DNA of 64,000 bases from Impatiens glandulifera (taxonomy: Eukaryota > Streptophyta > Magnoliopsida > Ericales > Balsaminaceae): positions 28,949,819-29,013,818 of the forward strand of contig NC_061868.1 of the NCBI RefSeq assembly GCF_907164915.1. Direction: 5' to 3'. The notes below the pieces were generated by a model, which saw only the letters and a list, made by a program, of their open reading frames with translations, was not told the origin of the DNA and made no database searches. Below are positions 23,728 to 35,119 of the stretch, one piece after another. Position 1 is the first letter of the stretch, and every line of letters begins with the position of its first letter. Both the position numbers and the translations under genes were made by a program.

Positions 23728-24416
23728 CTACCCTAGAGAGCTTTTCTTCCACCCATCCACATCAAGAATGTTCGAAGGGGATGCCGGCGTACCCGGTCCA
23801 AATTCTGGACGATACTTGAGAATGAGTCGGCTTATATGAGGGGCGTAACCGAGACCTTTCTTGGTCTGCACCATAGTCTTCAGATTTTGGAAAATGACCG
23901 ATGACCAATTGATAGGCGTATTGCTAACAATGTAGGTCATCATGTCAAACATTCTTTTAGAATAGCGTTGGTTCGGAGATTGACAAATGATAGATCTGTT
24001 AACAATCTCATGGAGGAGTTGGATGTGGTGGGCAAGGCAGGTTTTGAGCCCGTAGTTTTCCACTGGTACATCGGTTCCATAGAACATTTTTGAGTAGTCG
24101 ATTGCGGAGCTTCCCACCCGGGTTGGGAAGTCGGAAAACCCTTATGTGGACAGATTGAATGTTTGAGCAAATTCGGCTTCATCCAGCCATAAGGTGTGAT
24201 CTTTTACCGTGGAAACAATGTAGTTTCTCTTATACAGGCATTTCTGAAGAAGTTAATGACGTCTAGGAGAAGTATGAGACCAGATTCTTCAAGGAAAGTG
24301 CGAAGACCGGTGTCAATGAGGGACTCAAACATGAGCTCCTTGGTTTCCAGGTCCCAATGTTCCATACAAGAATCGAAGTCGATGCTCAAGAAGTTTCTTA
24401 GGGTTCGGCTCGGCAT
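23728..24416 (-). pseudogene. Accessory gene B, element 2
   Basis: Starts MPSRTLRNFLSIDFDS at 24416. A frameshift near 24220 and a TAA near 24143 (after NLST) break it. The remaining frame reads to ...DVDGWKKSSLG at 23728. Shared landmarks with A and C: IDFDS, TGL-FLEE, FFRNACI, GFSDFP, a PVENYGLKT stretch, NWSSVIFQNLKTMV, then GYAPHISRLI, which is specific to B. About 230 codons. Function unknown. Confidence 0.78.
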
Positions 24417-24491
24417 GATTCAAGTTTTGCTAAGAGAGAGAGAGTTCAAGAAATTTTGTTTTGAAATGTGTTAAGTGGATTAGGGGGTGGT

Positions 24492-24505
24492 TCCTTATAT
24501 AGATC
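24492..24505 (-). promoter_or_regulatory. TATA box of gene B, element 2
   Basis: TCTATATAAGGAACC on the minus strand about 85 nt upstream of the ATG at 24416. A GA/CT-rich leader lies between, as in element 1. Confidence 0.65.
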
Positions 24506-24854
24506 CAAATTTGGAGGGAAAATATCAGCATTTAATGTTGAAGATCAGTTTTGTCTTATTAATGAAGAGAATATTTATGTTTTCAAAACGTATTGGGAAG
24601 AGGTTACTTTTGACCGGTTGCGGAGCTCGAGGTAGGGAATCTAGTTCAAAAATAACTAAGTTAGTTGGGTAGTAATTACTCATGTAGTTGGGAGTTAAGA
24701 GTTACTTTTCATTAATGACAGATGCTACAATAAACTGAAAAGTAACCGATTTGAAACCAAAGATAGCATAGACTAAGCCGAAATGATCATAAGGAGTTGA
24801 AAAGAGATACAACCGGTGCGTACAGCAAAATGACCGGTTGTAAGAAGGAGTGAC
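24506..24854. other. Spacer between genes B and A, element 2
   Basis: About 350 bp, homologous to 4233-4557 in element 1 (shared ttgaccggttg.ggagctcgagg block near 24605-24640). It is presumed upstream sequence of the gene B promoter; no gene is seen. Confidence 0.45.
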
Positions 24855-25616
24855 TTAGTATCCGTTGGAGTTGGCGCGACCATTGGAGTTGATGTGGCGG
24901 TTCCTCCTCTTCCAAGCTTTCTCAAACCGCTCATAGAATGAGTCGGTGACCTCTTTGGTGATTACCTGAGCCTGGTTCAACCCTTCGCCCGAACAGGGTG
25001 GAACTCCAAGCTCCAGAAGTAGACAGCTTAGTTGAGGGACGAGACCGATTGTTCGAACGCAAATCATCCAGATTAGGACGTCGAACAACACCCTTGACCA
25101 GTTGACCGACGTACCTGTGGTTATAGCGGCCATCATGTTGAAGGCTGCGGTACAATATGTGTTGGTTACATCCCTTCCCAGGATGCCTCGACCGATCACA
25201 TCGTTGAGAAGTTGGTACTCAGTTCTCAACTGTGATTTGGCACCGTGGTCATCAACTGGTTGATTTGACCGAGCAAAGGTTAAGGAGATTTCGGCCTTTA
25301 GTTCAGCCGGAACATTAAGGTAGGTCAGCCCTTGCTTTGGTAGGTCGAAGCATCTTGCAAAATCGCTTTCGGTGAATTCGAATACAATCCCTCCCATCTT
25401 GGACTGAATGTGGGTGTCAAAATGAGGAGTACCTCGAAAAACCCTGACATTGTAAAAGAACTCCATGACAGATTCCGGAAAGATGACATGTTTGTCATCT
25501 AGAAAGTGTTTGAGACCAGTGTCTTCAAGTGACTTAATCATCTTGAAGACTTCATAATGCTCAGTGCCTTGAGCAGACTCGAAATCCACTTGAAGGATGT
25601 TTGGAAACTGAGACAT
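24855..25616 (-). CDS. Accessory gene A, element 2 (intact, 253 aa)
   Basis: Uninterrupted frame from MSQFPNILQVDFESAQ to the C-terminal ANSNGY. Landmarks of the shared A/B/C domain: VDFES at about 10, TGLKHFL near 33, EFFYNARVFRG near 51, FARCFDLPKQG near 83, a PVDDHGAKSQL stretch, GILGRDVTNTY, and NWSRVLFDVLIWM near 174. The C-terminal 30 residues are basic (FEKAWKRRNRHIN). No signal peptide, membrane helix or known catalytic motif is seen. It follows pol by about 510 bp with its own TATA box and TCTCACTAAG leader, so it is probably transcribed separately. An intact frame in an otherwise broken element is notable. A distant link to the putative plant transposon protein family (PF20167) is a guess. 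Confidence 0.75.
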   Translation of the reverse strand: MSQFPNILQVDFESAQGTEHYEVFKMIKSLEDTGLKHFLDDKHVIFPESVMEFFYNVRVFRGTPHFDTHIQSKMGGIVFEFTESDFARCFDLPKQGLTYLNVPAELKAEISLTFARSNQPVDDHGAKSQLRTEYQLLNDVIGRGILGRDVTNTYCTAAFNMMAAITTGTSVNWSRVLFDVLIWMICVRTIGLVPQLSCLLLELGVPPCSGEGLNQAQVITKEVTDSFYERFEKAWKRRNRHINSNGRANSNGY

Positions 25617-25676
25617 TTTGTCTTAGTGAGAGAATAAGTTATATCTTGTGATTGTTTTGTTTAAGGTTTGCCTAAC

Positions 25677-25689
25677 TTATATATTAATG
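25677..25689 (-). promoter_or_regulatory. TATA box of gene A, element 2
   Basis: TTAATATATAAGTTAGG on the minus strand about 63 nt upstream of the ATG at 25616. Position and flanks match element 1. Confidence 0.6.
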
Positions 25690-26128
25690 GAAGGATGATC
25701 TTATTATCCAGTGTATCACAGGTAATGATGTCTATTAACCATAGGATAAAGTATTTTGCATGAAATAAGCATGTCTACAGCCTAGGATGTTGGTCATAGG
25801 CCTGGACCGTGAAAGATATCATATCTTCACGTCTTTTGAGGTATGACCATTTTACTTTGAAAAAGTAATTTTTCAGAACAGATAAGTTTAAACACAGATA
25901 ATTATTTCAATTTTGTTCGGAGGCCAAATAATCCGAAATAAACTATTTCCAAACCGGTCAGTTATCAGTTGTTCGTCCCGATGCGGTTATTTGGTGCATA
26001 CACTAATTAACCGGTCGGTTTACTCTAACTGATAGACCAGGCGGTTCTTCCATAGATACCTTGGTGAATTTGAAATCCGACAATTTAGGAGGAACTACCG
26101 GTTTGTCTGTCCGAACCGATTTCCCTTT
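25690..26128. other. Spacer between pol and gene A, element 2
   Basis: About 440 bp without a gene; shares the cataggcctgga...cttcacgtcttttgagg block (near 25795-25843) with elements 1 and 3. Confidence 0.45.
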
Positions 26129-29100
26129 TTAAGCATCCTTAGGAATAATTTGATTAATATCGGTCAAACCGAGTGTGAGTCTTAATTGAGAAAACTTAGC
26201 TTCCTGCAGGGGCTTTGTGAAAATATTGGCTACTTGTTGATCTGTCGATACGTATTCCAGCCGGATATGCTTCAGCATGACATGTTTCCGAATGAAGTGA
26301 TGCCTTATGTCAATGTGCTTGGTTCTAGAGTGTAGAACCGGATTGTAGTTGATTGCTATGGCACTTGTGTTATCACAGAAAATTGGAGACTCTTCGGCTG
26401 TGATACCGAAATCCTTCAGTTGTTGTTGGATCCAAAGAAGTTGTGAACAGCAGCTTCCAGCTGCCAGATATTCAGCTTCTGCAGTTGATGTGGCAATTGA
26501 TGTTTGTTTCTTGTTGTGCCATGAAACAAACCGATCACCTAGGAATTGGCATGTTCTGCTTGTGCTTTTTCTATCAACCTTGCAACCTGCATAGTCTGCA
26601 TCTGAATAACTTGTTAGGTTAAAAGATGAGTCCTTTGGATACCACAAGCCGACGTTAGGAGTTCCCTTTAGGTATTTCAAGATTCGCTTGGCGGCTGTGT
26701 AGTGAGACTGTTTTGGGTTGGCCTGGAATCTTCCACACACACTGACCGCAAATAGAATATCCGGTCTACTTGCTGTCAGGTATAGGAGAGAACCGATGAT
26801 TCCTCGGTAAGCGGTCAGGTCTACTGCTTGACCCTCATCATCTTTGTCCAATTTGACCGATGAGCTCATTGGAGTAGCGGCTGAGGAGCATGTATCCATC
26901 CCAAATTTCTTTAGAAGTTCCTTAGTGTACTTGGGTTGGCTTATGAAAGTTCCTTCTTCGAGTTGCTTAACTTGAAGACCTAGGAAGAAACTTAATTCTC
27001 CCATCATACTTATTTCAAATTTGTTAGTCATCAGGGTTGAGAATTTATCACATAGCTTAGGATCAGTTGAACCGAAGATGATATCATATATATATATTTG
27101 AACAAGCAGGATATGTTCCTTCTTTTCAAACTTAAATAATGTTTTGTCCACCGAACCGATGGTGAAGTCATGTTTTGACAAGAATGCGGTTAGTGTGTCA
27201 CACCAGGCTCTAGGAGCTTGCTTTAGACCGTATAAAGCTTTGTTTAACCGGTATACATGGTTGAGTAGTTCAGCATTTTTGAAACCTGGTGGTTGTTCAA
27301 CATATACTTCTTCACGTAGGTCACCATTCAAAAATGCACTTTTAACGTCCATTTGAAAAACTTTAAAGTTTTTGAATGCAGCAAACGCTAGAAAAACATC
27401 CTAATAGCTTCAATCCTAGCTACATGGGCAAATAATTCTTCAAAATCAATGCCTTCTTCCTATTTGTATCCTTGTGCCACTAATCTGGCTTTGTTCCTCG
27501 TGACCAAAACGTCTTCATTGAGTTTATTTCTAAATACCATTTTGTGCCTATGACCGGTTGGTCTTTTGGTCTAGGGACTAGGTACCAGACTTTGTTACTC
27601 TCAAACTGGTTCAACTCTTCTTGCATTCCCAAGATCCAATCCGGATCTGACAATGCTTCATCCACTCTTTTCGGCTCAATCTGGGGTATAAAAGCGGAAT
27701 TAAAGTATTCCTCCAGGATTTGTCGCCTAGTTCGAACAGGTTCTGAATATGATTTGTGTTTCTTTTGAGATTCGGTTCAGGAGTGTCTACCAAATCACCG
27801 TTTACTTGATCAAGGCTAGACATATCGGTAGGCTGAACAGGATTGCCAGACCGACCGATTTTCTCGGTTTGGACCGAAGTGTGAACTTCCTGTCGTGGGA
27901 CAGCTTGATCCGGCTGGGTTTCATCATTACCCACTTGGTCGTGGACAAACCGCCTGAAAACCGGAATCTCATCTTCACTATCAGAATGAATATTGTTATT
28001 TTCTAGTCTGTTGTGTAGATCAAAGCATGATGTAGTGTTGCTTTGAACCGATTCATCGAAAACAACATGAAGTGATTCCTCCACGGTTAAAGTTCTAGTG
28101 TTATATACTCTATATGCTTTACTCACTGCTGAGTAACCTAACATTATCCCAACATTGGATTTTGCATCGAAAGCAGATAGATAGGTTTTGCCATTTATGT
28201 GAATGTAGCATTTACATCCGAAAATCTTAAGGTACTTAAGGTTAGGAACTCTATCAAAATATACCTCATAAGGTGTTTTGTTGTAAAACTTGTTAATCAA
28301 AGACCGGTTTTGTGTATGACATGCGGTGTTGATAGCCTCAGCCTAGAATTTCTGAGCAATACCCGAATCGGCTATCATGGACCGTGCGGCTTCCTTGAGA
28401 GTTCGGTTTCTTCTCTCGGCCAGGCCGTTCTGTTGAGGAGTCCTAGCACTAGACAACTCGTGTGTAATACCGGATTCATCAAGAAATGCATTTAGAGTAC
28501 TATTTGTAAATTCGGTTCCTCTTTCACTTCTAATGCTATTAATGCGTGTTGATTTTTCATTTTGTAAACGTTTAAGCAGTGTGATCAAATTTGATGCGGT
28601 TTCACGTTTGAATGGCAGAAATATTACCCGTGTATACTTGGAATAATCATCAACAACTACCATAGTGTAGAGCATACCTCCTAGGCTGACGACCCTAATC
28701 GGTCCAAATAAATCCATGTGAAGAAGATCTAAGCATCGGTTAGATTGAATGTGTCCTTTACTCTTAAAGGTTGACCTAGTTTGTTTACCCATTTGACATG
28801 CTGAACAAATCTTATCCTTATTGAACACTATGTCAGGAACTCCTTCAACCAACTTTTTACCGCGAATATAGTTTAAAGTTTTCATGTTTAGATGGTTTAG
28901 TCTTTTATGCCACAACCAGGTTTGATCGGTTTTAGCTATCATGCATATAAGGTATTCTACTTTATTATTCCAATCTACCTTGTAGATGTTTCTTAACCTA
29001 TTTCCGGTTAGCAGTGTAATACCTTGAGAATTCTTAACTAAGCATGCATGTTTAAGAAATTCTACAGTGTATCCAGCATCACACATTTGACTAATGCTTA

Positions 29101-29380
29101 GCAGGTTAAAACGCAGGTTTTCAACTAGAAGTACATTATCAATTGTTAAGTTACCATGGACAATCTGACCCTTGCCCACAGTTCTACCTTTTGAGTTGTC
29201 ACCAAAGGTGATTAATGCGCCGATTTCTATTCTGATGTCGGTTAGAAGGTTATTGTTTTCGGTCATATGCCTGGAGCAACCGCTATCCAAGTACCATTCA
29301 GAGTTTCCTAGCCGTTTCTTTATATCCTACAAAATGTACATATTTACAACTATTTGGTACCCACATTTACTTGGGTCCAC
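26129..29380 (-). pseudogene. Copia pol polyprotein, element 2 (RT catalytic motif mutated)
   Basis: Protease DSGCSRHM near 29285; pre-integrase WLWHKRLNHLNMK near 28910; integrase MDLFGPI, SERGTEF and [23 protein letters not shown] near 27350; RNase [10 protein letters not shown] near 26600 and STAEAEYLA near 26480. Breaks: TAG in the PR upstream region near 29330, Trp to stop near 28343, and frameshifts near 27730-27611 and 27480-27360. The RT motif YVDD reads YIYD (near 27085), so the first catalytic Asp is gone. Pol is in the +1 frame relative to gag; its frame overlaps the gag stop. Confidence 0.9.
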
Positions 29381-31142
29381 AAGCAATTAGTCCCTTGGGT
29401 ATCCAGACTTTGACAAACCGGACAGCTTTCCTGGTCAATGTCTTAACCAATTTTCTCGCACTCGGTTTTGAATCTTTCTGCTTTCCTAAGAAGGCCTTAT
29501 GTGGGGATGATCTTTGGTTTGTCCTATGCGGTTGTGAGTTGGCTTTCCTATTTTTGAGCTGGTTGGCTTTCCTTTTCTCAAGATAAAGCCATTTCTCAGA
29601 ATCGGTTGGACCTACATAGGTTAGTTTGTCTTCCGTATAATAGGCGGTTAATTCCTCTTCAGCGGTTAAGGAACTTTTTATAATACTTACAAAGGGAAGA
29701 TCATCCTTTGTGAGCCTTACTTTGTCTAAGTTTTTTTGGCTTTGGGATCTATTGTTTTTGTATCCTAGACCGAACATACAAGTAGGGTGTCTTTTATAAC
29801 TACACATTTTTCTTACCATTTCACTAGATCTTTTCCATGCGGCCATTCTATACTGGAGTCGGGCGTTTTCCTCTTCGGTCAACTCTTGAACTGGCTCATT
29901 GAGCTGTTCGGTTTCAGAGGATAGTTCAGGTGCTGCCTCGGTTTCTAAGGTAGTTGTTTCATCAGGTTGTATGATCTTTGGTTCGGTCAAGGTGGATACT
30001 ATGAGATCGGCTCTAAAGTTGGGTTGCTTAGGTAATAGAGTTAGTAGGTTCTTATACTCTGCTACCATATCATTCAATGCATTATATAACTCATCTTTAG
30101 TAAATTCTTCACAAGGAGAGTCAAATACCTGTTCCTCATTTGCCATGAGGCATGTGAGTTCGTCATCACTGTCACTATGAGCCCATAAGCTTCCTCCATC
30201 ATCGGCTATCAGTGCTTTCTGAACCTCACTTCCTTCGCTGGTTTGTTGATAGTTATTTCGGTTATTTTGATTGTCCGGTTTCCGGTCATCCCTCCTCGGT
30301 TTTCTGCATTCCCACTTGAAATGTCCCAAATAGTTACAGTTATAGCATCTTACATTAGATTTATCAACATAGTTGTAGTTGTTTGTCGGTTGGCTTCTCT
30401 TCATGAACCTCCCAAATTTCTGTGCAAGCATTGCCATGGCATCCTCGGTGAACTGTTCAGCGGTTCTGATCGGTGCAGGTGCAATAGGTTCTGTGGATGT
30501 GATCAATGCTCTGGTTGAGGTTGAGGCTAAAACTTCTTCTTCAGTCCTAGATCTCATTTCGAACTCATATGCCTTAAGATCTTCAAATACATCATGTAGT
30601 TTCATCTTGCTTAGGCAATTTGATTCCCTCATCATCCTTGTCTTTATGTCCCATGCACTAGGAAGAGATCTTAACGCTTTCATGATGACTTCCTTGTTGT
30701 CATACCTCTTGCCAAGGGTTGCTAGCTCGTCTATCACACCTGTGAACCGGTCACTGTATTCTCTCATTGTTTCTCCCGGTCTCATATTGATGTTTTCAAA
30801 CTTCTGAGTAGCCACTATTATCTTGTTTTCCTTGGTTCTTTCATTTCCCTCATGAATCTGAATCACCGTTTCTAATGTTTCCTTTGCAGTTTTGCAATCT
30901 CTGATCTTGCAGTACGTGTTTCTGTCCACACCGTTGGAGATGCGGTTTCTGGCATGGTTATCCAGATTGTTTCTTCTCCTATCTTCATCTGTCCAGTCCT
31001 TTCTGTCCTTGTTAATGATTATCGGTCATTCGGCTATGATGAACTGCATCTCGTCATCCATGGTTATTAAGTGCATGTGCATTCATGCCTTCCAGTTGGC
31101 AAAGTCGTCACCTTCTAGCATTGGGGGCCTATCGAAAGACAT
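29367..31142 (-). pseudogene. Copia gag, element 2
   Basis: Starts MSFDRPPMLEGDDFANWKA at 31142. TGA replaces Arg at codon 20 and another TGA lies near 31030. After that 520 codons are open to the CGPK-stop at 29367. UBN2-like core (ETVIQIHEGNERTKENK; YSDRFTGVIDEL), a zinc knuckle CYNCNYLGHFKWEC (30300-30345) and a basic C-terminal region follow. It overlaps pol by about 14 nt in the +1 frame. Confidence 0.88.
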
Positions 31143-31167
31143 GCTTGCTTGAGTATTGAAACTAACT

Positions 31168-31179
31168 GCTCTAATAACA
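31168..31179 (-). other. Degenerate primer binding site, element 2
   Basis: TGTTATTAGAGC on the minus strand, two mismatches to the TGGTATCAGAGC of elements 1 and 3. The element must have been primed when it moved, so the changes probably arose after insertion. Confidence 0.8.
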
Positions 31180-31181
31180 AT

Positions 31182-32356
31182 TGTTAGGATCTAGGTCGCG
31201 GCTGGAGGACCGGGGTTGGCCGGTTATCGCGTCTCACTCAAAGGGTGGTGATTAATCCGGTTAGAGATTAACACCGGGGTTTCAATACTACACAAACTGT
31301 CACAAAACCTTGAACAAAGTTCAAGCGCGGAAGTGGTTTGTTTCAGGTTGAAGCAGCACACACAATAGATAGGCATAAACGGATTTGAATATGACAGGTT
31401 TGGAAAATACTGGGTCGGTTTTGGGACTTAGTGATTCAGTTGGAGCGGTATTAGTCGGTTAGTGCAGATCGGTTATAAAGTAAGTAAGCAAAAAGCAAGT
31501 GACAACACAGATTTTTATGGATGTTCGGAGATAAAGCTCCTACGTCACCCCTTCCTCTCGAAACCGCGAGAATGATATTCACTAAGGAATACAAACACAA
31601 TCCGATCGAGACTTATTTCCTGCTCGATAACACCCGTACAATTTTAACCGAAATTGTAGAATACACTTCAAATAAGCGCTTTAAGATTTCTAGAGATAGA
31701 ACACAATGTTGAGAATTCAGAACTTGTAATCTTCAAAATCCCGCATTTACTCCTCTTCAGCTCCTTCTTTTATAGGTGAAATGTGTCAACGGTCACATTT
31801 CATTTCCTTGAATCTGATTGGTTGAGCAGATGTTCAGTGATTCAGACCTGGCGGTCTAGTATTCCAGTATGTAGGTCAAACCGGCTAGGTTTGTCTTTTA
31901 CTTAATATGGCAACTGTCGGTTGGGCTGTTGTCTGTACTTGGAAGATTGCCTTTCTGATTTATCCTGAAGTGAAAAGATCTTGTAGGACGGTCTTCTACA
32001 GCCTGCAAACTCTCCTCAGACTTGTATGAATATGGCAATGTTCAGTTTGTTCCTTCGGTATCATTCTCAACAGATACTTGAAGTATCTTTTTGTACTAGT
32101 CGGTTGTTTAAGTTAACCGGATCACTTCCGGTTTTTCCATTAGTTTCTGATTAACCGACTGTCTAGTGATTCTGGCCTTCTGTTTTGACCGATCTTGACT
32201 TTTTGTTTCTGGTCGGTTTAATTTCTTGACCGGTTGAGTTACTTGGCCGGTTGAGTTACTTGGCCGGTTGAGTTACTTGGCCGGTTTCGTTGCTTGATCG
32301 TTCCTGCATAGGAAGTTTGTTTTAAGTTCTATTAACCGGTCTAATTTTATCTAACA
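31182..32356 (-). repeat. 5' LTR, copia element 2 (1175 bp)
   Basis: TG...CA ends; TATA box CCTATAAAAG near 31768-31777. It has three tandem gttgagttacttggccg units near 32230-32285 against two in the 3' LTR. The hairpin block next to gaaaccgcgaga is near 31555-31575. Confidence 0.93.
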
Positions 32357-33893
32357 TGCCCCTTCATCCTTCTCCACAGATCTCTTTTTTTTTTCAGCTC
32401 AAAAAAACCGCCCTTCTTAACTTCAGGGGTTAAATTGGAAATACTGCATAAAATCCAGGGCACACTTGGAAAAAAAAATATTTCTTCAGCTTTATTTTAT
32501 TCCCGTTTTTCCTACCATTTATTTGCACCATCATCCCAAATAAATTCCCCTGACCTTGTTTTTGCTCAGAAAATTGTGAAAATTTTATGGTCAATTCTTA
32601 ACATCACGTACGTGAATCTCCTTTTTGAATGAACCCAAACGGACCTTTCTATCCAAAGTTGTGATATTTTAAAGTCACCCCTCCATTTCAATCTTTTCAA
32701 TCACTCGGTTTTCACTTTCATAACTTTATAGCCCATAACTTTGTGCACTGAGCTTTCCCCACAATGAGGTTGGTACCATTGGAAAGGCAAGACTCTTGCA
32801 TCCCCATTTTCTCCTTTGCTCACGAAATGGTCCGTGTTGGTCAGGAGACTAGCCTCACAGAAACGTGCCAGTTCACACATCACCTTCGCTTCAGGCGACT
32901 TAGACTGGGATAACTATTTGGTATCGTTAGAAAGAGAATTCAAAGGGCTTTCCAAAGGTAGCTCATACACTGAAGATGGATCATTGGTTAAAAAGATATG
33001 ATTTTTGGAAGTGCAGTATAGTTTCAACTTGCTCCCAGGATTTGAATCGGTAGTACTTCTTCCCTTGTACAGATAGAATGAGGGCCTTAACCTTCGAATC
33101 ACGATTCGGGAATGGTTCCAATGGAAAGATATGCGAGTTATCTTTCCAACCAAACTTGAATTATTCAAAACCATCAAGCACAGATCAAGTTACGAATTTT
33201 TAAGTAAAAGGGTGTTCGGTTTAAACCTTTCAGGAACACCTTCCACTCATGACCGAATTTAGTCTAGATATAGGGCACCAATGGGAGATTGGGATACACA
33301 ATATGAAAGATGACTAATTTCTATTTTCAAAACATCTAAGATCATTGAATTTCATCCAATATTGAAGCCGGGATAAATTCATGAATTATAGGGTTCCAAG
33401 GGAAGCTCCATGGGGACTTCAAAATTAAGGATTCTTGATTTTCTTTTCCAATAATCCTCTTTTCAAATAACCCAGTTTTCAAATAATCTAATTTTCCCAC
33501 TTTAGGAGACCATTCTACTCTATCCCACTTCTTCTTGACACGTGCTTGATCCCTCTTTGACCTGGGTTGACTCGTCGGTTGGCGGATTGACTCTGATTGA
33601 CCCGATCTCTTGTTTTCCCTCTTTTCGAGCAATTTCTGCACAAATTTGCAAATAGTGATATTACAATCAAAATTCAAGATTTTTCAAAACGTACAACCTG
33701 AACGTGTCACGGGTTGGGAAAACAGAGTCGTTATCATATTCTACCTTTGGATCGTTATCTTTTAAGCTTTTCTATGTCAGTTTTCCACGAGGTGTTTCTA
33801 TTTTTATTTTATCGGTTCAATAAACAAACATGAGTATTATTTCGGGCCGGGTTTTTTATTAGGTCTCTAGGGTGTAAAAATGTAGTGTCTACA
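32357..33893 (-). repeat. Gypsy solo LTR, right part
   Basis: Continues directly from 19031 after removing copia element 2 and its TGCCC duplication. The minus strand begins TGTAGACACTAC at 33893, a gypsy LTR start. No protein domain is recognisable; short plus- and minus-strand frames look random. Confidence 0.6.
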
Positions 33894-34620
33894 TTAATCC
33901 ATAAGAAAGAGTCCAATAAAGATTCATATAAAGAAAGTAGACTATTATTGGTTAGATATATCATATATATCCTAATCATAACGCATTCCTTTCATTACAA
34001 AGTTGTATACATGCATTTAAAACAGGAAAACACTGATAAAATCAAACATAAAACCAAAAAAGCTAATAAAAATAGGAAAGAAATTCACATAAGTTCTCCA
34101 TTGAAGAACCAAAAGATGAATTTTAGATGATTAAAGCCATGAAATAAGTGAGAATTACACACATACATACATATTATTACATACATAGAAAAGAGAAAAA
34201 TCTATTAAGGTTCAAGCTTCAGCGACACAACTCTGACTTGCCGATTACTCTTCCCAGACTTGATGAAAACAACCGCCAAACAAGGAGGTGCCCACCATGG
34301 CCTTCGTACCCTTTGTTCTCCTTTCAAACAAGCCACTGAAAAAAGTTCATTTTCTTATTATCAACAAACTAAAGCTAATAAGATTATAGTTTTGGAAGAG
34401 ACTAAAGGAAGAACAAGAAATCGACCAACCTTTAATTCGCCTCAGTTCCTTGCAAAAGGTTATAAAGTCACCCCATTTCATGTGACAACGTCTTATAAAC
34501 CTAAGTATTTGTTCTATCGTGAACATTGACATGCTTTCTAAGTATTCCCCATTTACACCATTTTCTTTGAATATTTAACGATAACTTCCCAGATTTATCT
34601 CTTCTAACCACAACCCAACA
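33894..34620 (-). other. MULE interior, possibly with a captured gene fragment
   Basis: On the minus strand two exon-like blocks are visible. One ends CKELRRIK at a GGTTGG junction (near 34432). The other begins after a TTTTTTCAG acceptor (near 34340) and runs WAPPCLAVVFIKSGKSNRQV to a stop near 34213. The gap of about 90 nt would be a minimal plant intron. This suggests a host-gene 3' end carried by the MULE (Pack-MULE). I do not recognise the protein. The remaining DNA (33894-34200) is AT-rich without features. Confidence 0.4.
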
Positions 34621-35104
34621 TCCTATCCAGGAAAAACAACAATTATAAGACTTTTGAAATATAAAGCCCCTCAAATGTTGACACAGAATAAGTAGCTCAA
34701 AAGGGTTCCCAATGAATATATTGAACCCTATTTTTTATTATTATTATGATTATGATTATGCATTGTTAAGCTATCTAGAGATTTTCTCATCTCTTTTGAA
34801 GATTATACAGAATACAAAGGATATGTTAAGAATTTTCAACCATTTAGACAATCTTGGACAAAGTCTTCCTTTTTAAAGTACATAGATATATTTTCTTATG
34901 GTGTGTATTGGAGATCATTATGTACTTAGATAATCAAGAAACATAAATAAGAAAATGGTCAATTGATGTATTGATTCTTCATATTGTTTGAATAGATAAC
35001 ACCTGCCTGTCATTGGGAACCCTTTTGAGCTGCTTATTCTGTATCAATATTTGAGGGGCTTTATATTTCAAAAGTTTTACAATTGTTGTTTTTCCTGGAT
35101 AGGA
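34621..35104. repeat. Inverted repeat (foldback) of two ~94-bp arms
   Basis: 34621-34713 and 35010-35104 are inverse copies (tatccaggaaaaacaacaat ... attgttgtttttcctggata) with a few mismatches, around a 296-bp AT-rich spacer. It abuts the inner edge of the right MULE inverted repeat. It may be a small foldback element or part of the MULE. Confidence 0.7.
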
Positions 35105-35119
35105 TATTTCAAAAGTCTT

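Larger units (their letters stand above)
19032..32356 (-). mobile_element. Copia element 2 (Sirevirus-like), complete, 13.3 kb
   Basis: Both LTRs are present, flanked by the 5-bp duplication TGCCC (19027-19031 and 32357-32361). Order on the minus strand: 5' LTR, degenerate PBS, gag, pol, A, B, C, duplicated PPT segment, 3' LTR. It inserted into a gypsy solo LTR inside the MULE. Genes other than A carry stops or frameshifts, and the RT catalytic motif is lost. Confidence 0.95.
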
